DNA of 64,000 nt, from the NCBI GenBank assembly GCA_011742915.1, contig JAAQTN010000016.1:35020-99019 (forward strand), given 5' to 3'. Under the pieces are notes generated by a model. It did no database searches, was not told the origin of the DNA, and was given only the letters and a program-made list of their open reading frames with translations. Shown here piece after piece: positions 60,970 to 64,000 of the stretch. The translations under genes and the position numbers were made by a program. The DNA is from Billgrantia desiderata (lineage in GTDB: Bacteria > Pseudomonadota > Gammaproteobacteria > Pseudomonadales > Halomonadaceae). The stretch's first letter is position 1; the number at the start of each line of letters is the position of its first letter.

Positions 60970-60987
60970 TATCACATGGTCATGATA
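60970..60987. promoter_or_regulatory. Palindrome in the acnA/CPXCG divergent region
   Basis: TATCACATGGTCATGATA: arms TATCA/TGATA with near-symmetric inner bases. Its central position between divergent genes suits an operator. No regulator was recognised. Confidence 0.3.
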
Positions 60988-61090
60988 GGCCTCCCTTTCA
61001 AGCACTGCCCAAGGTTTCTATGCTGAAGGAAAATCCGTTGCATGGCGCCGAGGCCCCGTCGGGGGAGGGGCTGGCGCCGGGAGTTTCGTC

Positions 61091-61300
61091 ATGCATGAAG
61101 AACGCCTCGACAGCTACCCCGTTCACTGCCCCTACTGCAACATGCCCTTCGACCTGCCGGTGGATCTTTCCCAGGGCAGCCACCAGACCTGGGAAGACTG
61201 CCCGTTCTGCTGCGCGCCGATACAGGTGCGGATCGACGTCTCGCCCTTGGATGGTGAGCTGGAGACCCTCATGCTGGGCCGCGATGACGAAGTGCTGTAG
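61091..61300 (+). CDS. CPXCG motif-containing cysteine-rich protein
   Basis: 69 residues from an ATG with GGGAG seven nt upstream. Two zinc-ribbon pairs: CPYC (Cys13, Cys16) and CPFC (Cys37, Cys40), with an acidic tail. A conserved small family of unknown function in gammaproteobacteria. It lies between acnA and trxB. Confidence 0.85.
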   Translation: MHEERLDSYPVHCPYCNMPFDLPVDLSQGSHQTWEDCPFCCAPIQVRIDVSPLDGELETLMLGRDDEVL

Positions 61301-62407
<1,107 letters not shown>

Positions 62408-62439
62408 CAAACCTGGAAGCTGCTTGGCTATGAGCCCGC

Positions 62440-62545
62440 GGCTTCCTGGCGACAGGCCCGCTCGGGGGCGCTGTGAACCCATCCCTGGGCGCTACCGATG
62501 CCATCCATGGCATCGGACCCCCTCTCAGGCCTGCCCCCAGCGCCG
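62440..62545 (+). repeat. Family A hairpin element, copy 4
   Basis: Core at 62471-62494; inner stem CCGATGCCAT (62495-62504) with ATGGCATCGG (62507-62516). Outer arms GGCGACAGGCC and GGCCTGCCCCC pair partly. It lies between trxB and slyX. Confidence 0.85.
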
Positions 62546-62580
62546 CTTGTGTTGGTGGCGTCAATCTCTGGCCAGGCGGG

Positions 62581-62850
62581 TCAATAGTGCGGCGGCACCT
62601 CATCCTGCGGTGACGGTGCCGCCATCTCCACTTCCTGCAGCGCCTGCTGTTGATCGCGCAGTTTCTCCTGCATCATCGCATTGATGCGCTCCAACTGGGC
62701 CAGGCGCCGCTCCTGGCCGGCGACGGCCTGATCCAGCGTGTCGAGCCAGTGCTCCTGGTAGGCGATACGGCTTTCCAGCGCCTCCAGGCGTGCAGCGAGC
62801 GCATTCTCGGGGCTCATGCTAGAATCGTCGCGCTGCGTGTCGCTGTTCAT
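62581..62850 (-). CDS. slyX: SlyX family protein
   Basis: About 89 residues from the ATG at 62850 (GAAGG upstream); a start at 62895 would give 104. A coiled coil with the family order LEALESRIAYQEHWLDTLDQAV...LERINAMMQEKL and the C-terminal PPHY. Function unknown; named from its position near slyD in E. coli, which is not conserved here. Confidence 0.88.
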   Translation of the reverse strand: MNSDTQRDDSSMSPENALAARLEALESRIAYQEHWLDTLDQAVAGQERRLAQLERINAMMQEKLRDQQQALQEVEMAAPSPQDEVPPHY

Positions 62851-62943
62851 CGTGACACCTTCATCAGTCGACGAGGCCTCGGGTCGTGTCGTCATAGATA
62901 TCTCGTTTCACCATTCCACATAACAAGTGAGCAATACGGATCC

Positions 62944-63408
62944 ATGAATCGCAAGGTTATCTTTCGCTGTACGTTGATCAGCCTATTATTGGCACTGCCG
63001 GCTCCACTGCTGATCGTCCTCTTTCTCTCGCTGTTCGGCGGCGAGCTGGCAGCTCAGCTGTTTCTCATCCTGGAGGGCGGCGGCGTGGCGCCGGGCTATC
63101 TTGCCGTGGCTGGCGCCGCCTTCGTGCTGCTGCTGATCGCCACTCTCACCCTTCACGCCTTCAGCCCCCGGCTTGCGGTACTGGCCGAGGTGGAGAACGA
63201 CGACCGCGAAATCGGCGAAGTGAAGTGGTTCAACGTCAACAAGGGTTACGGCTTCATCAAGCGCGAGACGGGTGAAGACGTGTTCGTCCATTTTCGCGCC
63301 ATTCGCGGTCGCGGTCACCGTACCCTGGCCGAGGGTCAGAAGGTGCGTTATCACGTGATAGAAAACGATCGGGGGCTGCAGGCCGACGACGTCACGGTCA
63401 TTACTTGA
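62944..63408 (+). CDS. Membrane-anchored cold-shock-domain protein
   Basis: 154 residues. Two N-terminal membrane segments (about 8-33 and 48-71) are followed by a C-terminal cold-shock domain, residues ~85-152: EVKWFNVNKGYGFIKRETGEDVFVHFRAI. RNP1-like KGYGFI and RNP2-like VFVHF aromatic motifs are intact. The more familiar fused form is CSD-DUF1294 with the membrane part at the C-terminus; here the order is reversed. It should hold a nucleic-acid-binding domain at the inner face of the membrane. Confidence 0.85.
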   Translation: MNRKVIFRCTLISLLLALPAPLLIVLFLSLFGGELAAQLFLILEGGGVAPGYLAVAGAAFVLLLIATLTLHAFSPRLAVLAEVENDDREIGEVKWFNVNKGYGFIKRETGEDVFVHFRAIRGRGHRTLAEGQKVRYHVIENDRGLQADDVTVIT

Positions 63409-63538
63409 ACGAAGCGCCTGCGCTCGACCAGGCGTTGTTGGAATTGCAGCGCGAGATGCTCATTTACTAAAGTAAACTCCGCTCTCTCGCTGCAATCCCG
63501 CCTAGCCTGACCTTCGCTCGCCAGCTTTCGCAAGCTGG
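63409..63538 (+). repeat. Family B hairpin element, copy 4
   Basis: Arms ATTGCAGC (63443-63450) and GCTGCAAT (63489-63496) enclose TGCTCATTTACTAAAGTAAA with CTCCGC following. The flank CCCGCCTAGCCTGACC matches other copies. It begins directly after the CSD gene stop; a short stem CCAGCTT/AAGCTGG ends it. Confidence 0.85.
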
Positions 63539-63551
63539 TCAGGCTTCAACA

Positions 63552-63592
63552 ACATCGCCCCGCATGTTTCGAACATGCGGGGCGATGTCGTT
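63552..63592 (+). terminator. Rho-independent terminator, target of the intron
   Basis: A perfect 17-bp stem (63552-63568 with 63572-63588, GCCCCGCATG / CATGCGGGGC centre) with a TCG tip is followed by CGTT (63589-63592), where the intron begins. Confidence 0.92.
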
Positions 63593-64000
63593 GTGCGCCA
63601 GGCATGGCGCGTAGCACCGATAGGTGCTGTTCCCGAGGGTGGTGCCTCGGGATGACTCGGGGGTGAAAGTCCCCTGCGGACCCTGATAGCGGGAACCGCT
63701 AGCCGAACAGCAAGGGTGTCCGCCGCGAGGCGGAATCTGAAGGAAGCTGAAGGCAAACTCCCGGCCTGACGAACAGGAATCGCATATGAGGCAGCCACAT
63801 CTGGGTGAGAGGGCAATGACACTCGAAGCCCCATAGCTATCCGGAAGATGTGGAGGTAAATGCGGCGGGTAGATGGGAGGAAGGTCGCGCGTCTTACCCT
63901 GGGAGGTCTGGTGGTCTGCCACGGTGCTACCGGCGTCGAGAGGCGACGGGATGGACCACCAGACGTCAGCAGAGGCCATAGTAAGTGCCGGTTCACCGCG
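63593..64000 (+). mobile_element. Group II intron, 5' part (continues past window)
   Basis: GTGCGCC at 63593 matches the GUGYG 5' end of group II introns. The following 400 nt has bacterial group II domain-I hallmarks: GGGTGAAAGTCCCC, CTGAAGGAAGCTGAAGGCAAAC and GAATCGCATATGAGGC. The arms GTCTGGTGGTC (63906-63916) and GACCACCAGAC (63954-63964) form a perfect 11-bp stem. The reverse transcriptase gene and 3' end lie beyond the window. It starts 4 nt behind the hairpin, as terminator-targeting class IIC introns do. Confidence 0.85.
63951..64000 (+). CDS. Possible start of the intron-encoded reverse transcriptase (partial)
   Basis: From an ATG at 63951 the frame stays open to the edge: MDHQTSAEAIVSAGSP. 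The AGAGGCCATAGTA segment is the kind that opens group II reverse transcriptase frames. Only 16 codons are visible, so the call is weak. Confidence 0.35.
   Translation, partial: MDHQTSAEAIVSAGSP

Overview
The window is a 64 kb, GC-rich (by eye roughly two-thirds G+C) stretch of a gammaproteobacterial chromosome. Gene order and acidic proteins point to the Halomonadaceae (Halomonas or a close relative). Several blocks match Escherichia/Pseudomonas order: yfjD-ypjD-ffh-rpsP-rimM-trmD-rplS; xerD-dsbC-hom-thrC-recJ; prfB-lysS; rsmD-ftsY-ftsE-ftsX-rpoH; slmA-argB-algC-dut-coaBC; radC-rpmB-rpmG-mutM. No rRNA or tRNA gene, CRISPR array or prophage was seen.

Layout. 1-8.3 kb: the 3' end of sbcB, a degenerate SRAP-fold gene coupled to a periplasmic pitrilysin, a TetR regulator coupled to an acyltransferase, a CNNM/CorC-type membrane protein and YpjD. 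8.5-19.1 kb: protein targeting and translation (ffh, rpsP, rimM, trmD, rplS), then xerD, dsbC, threonine synthesis (hom, thrC) and recJ. 19.2-30.4 kb: accessory DNA between recJ and prfB, holding a YitT protein, a VOC protein, a copper-export unit (MerR regulator, CopA, and a 24-residue membrane peptide, each overlapping the next by 4 nt), a FadL-type porin with operator-like palindromes, and an oppABC-(DF) peptide importer. 30.7-42.6 kb: prfB with a classical +1 frameshift site, lysS, an MFS exporter, bolA, a holD-like gene with rimI, zapB, rsmD, ftsYEX, rpoH. 42.7-50.4 kb: the slmA to coaBC run and the radC to mutM run. 50.4-64 kb: rlmI-like, ald, trpS, a YeeE/YedE transporter, malic enzyme, aconitase A, trxB, slyX and a membrane-anchored cold-shock-domain protein.

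The most unusual content is between genes. Two dispersed families of hairpin-forming elements recur. Family A (four copies near 17.1, 33.6, 53.7 and 62.5 kb) has a conserved 24-nt core next to an inner stem whose sequence changes from copy to copy while staying paired. Family B (four good copies and one degenerate copy near 19.9, 33.5, 34.2, 48.7 and 63.4 kb) lies downstream of genes and has a conserved central motif inside arms that also covary. A 212-bp inverted-repeat-bounded element ends radC. The window closes in the 5' part of a group II intron inserted directly behind a Rho-independent terminator, the usual location of terminator-targeting (IIC-type) introns.

Limits: identities come from reading the sequence and recalled family knowledge. 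No database search, folding calculation or alignment program was run.
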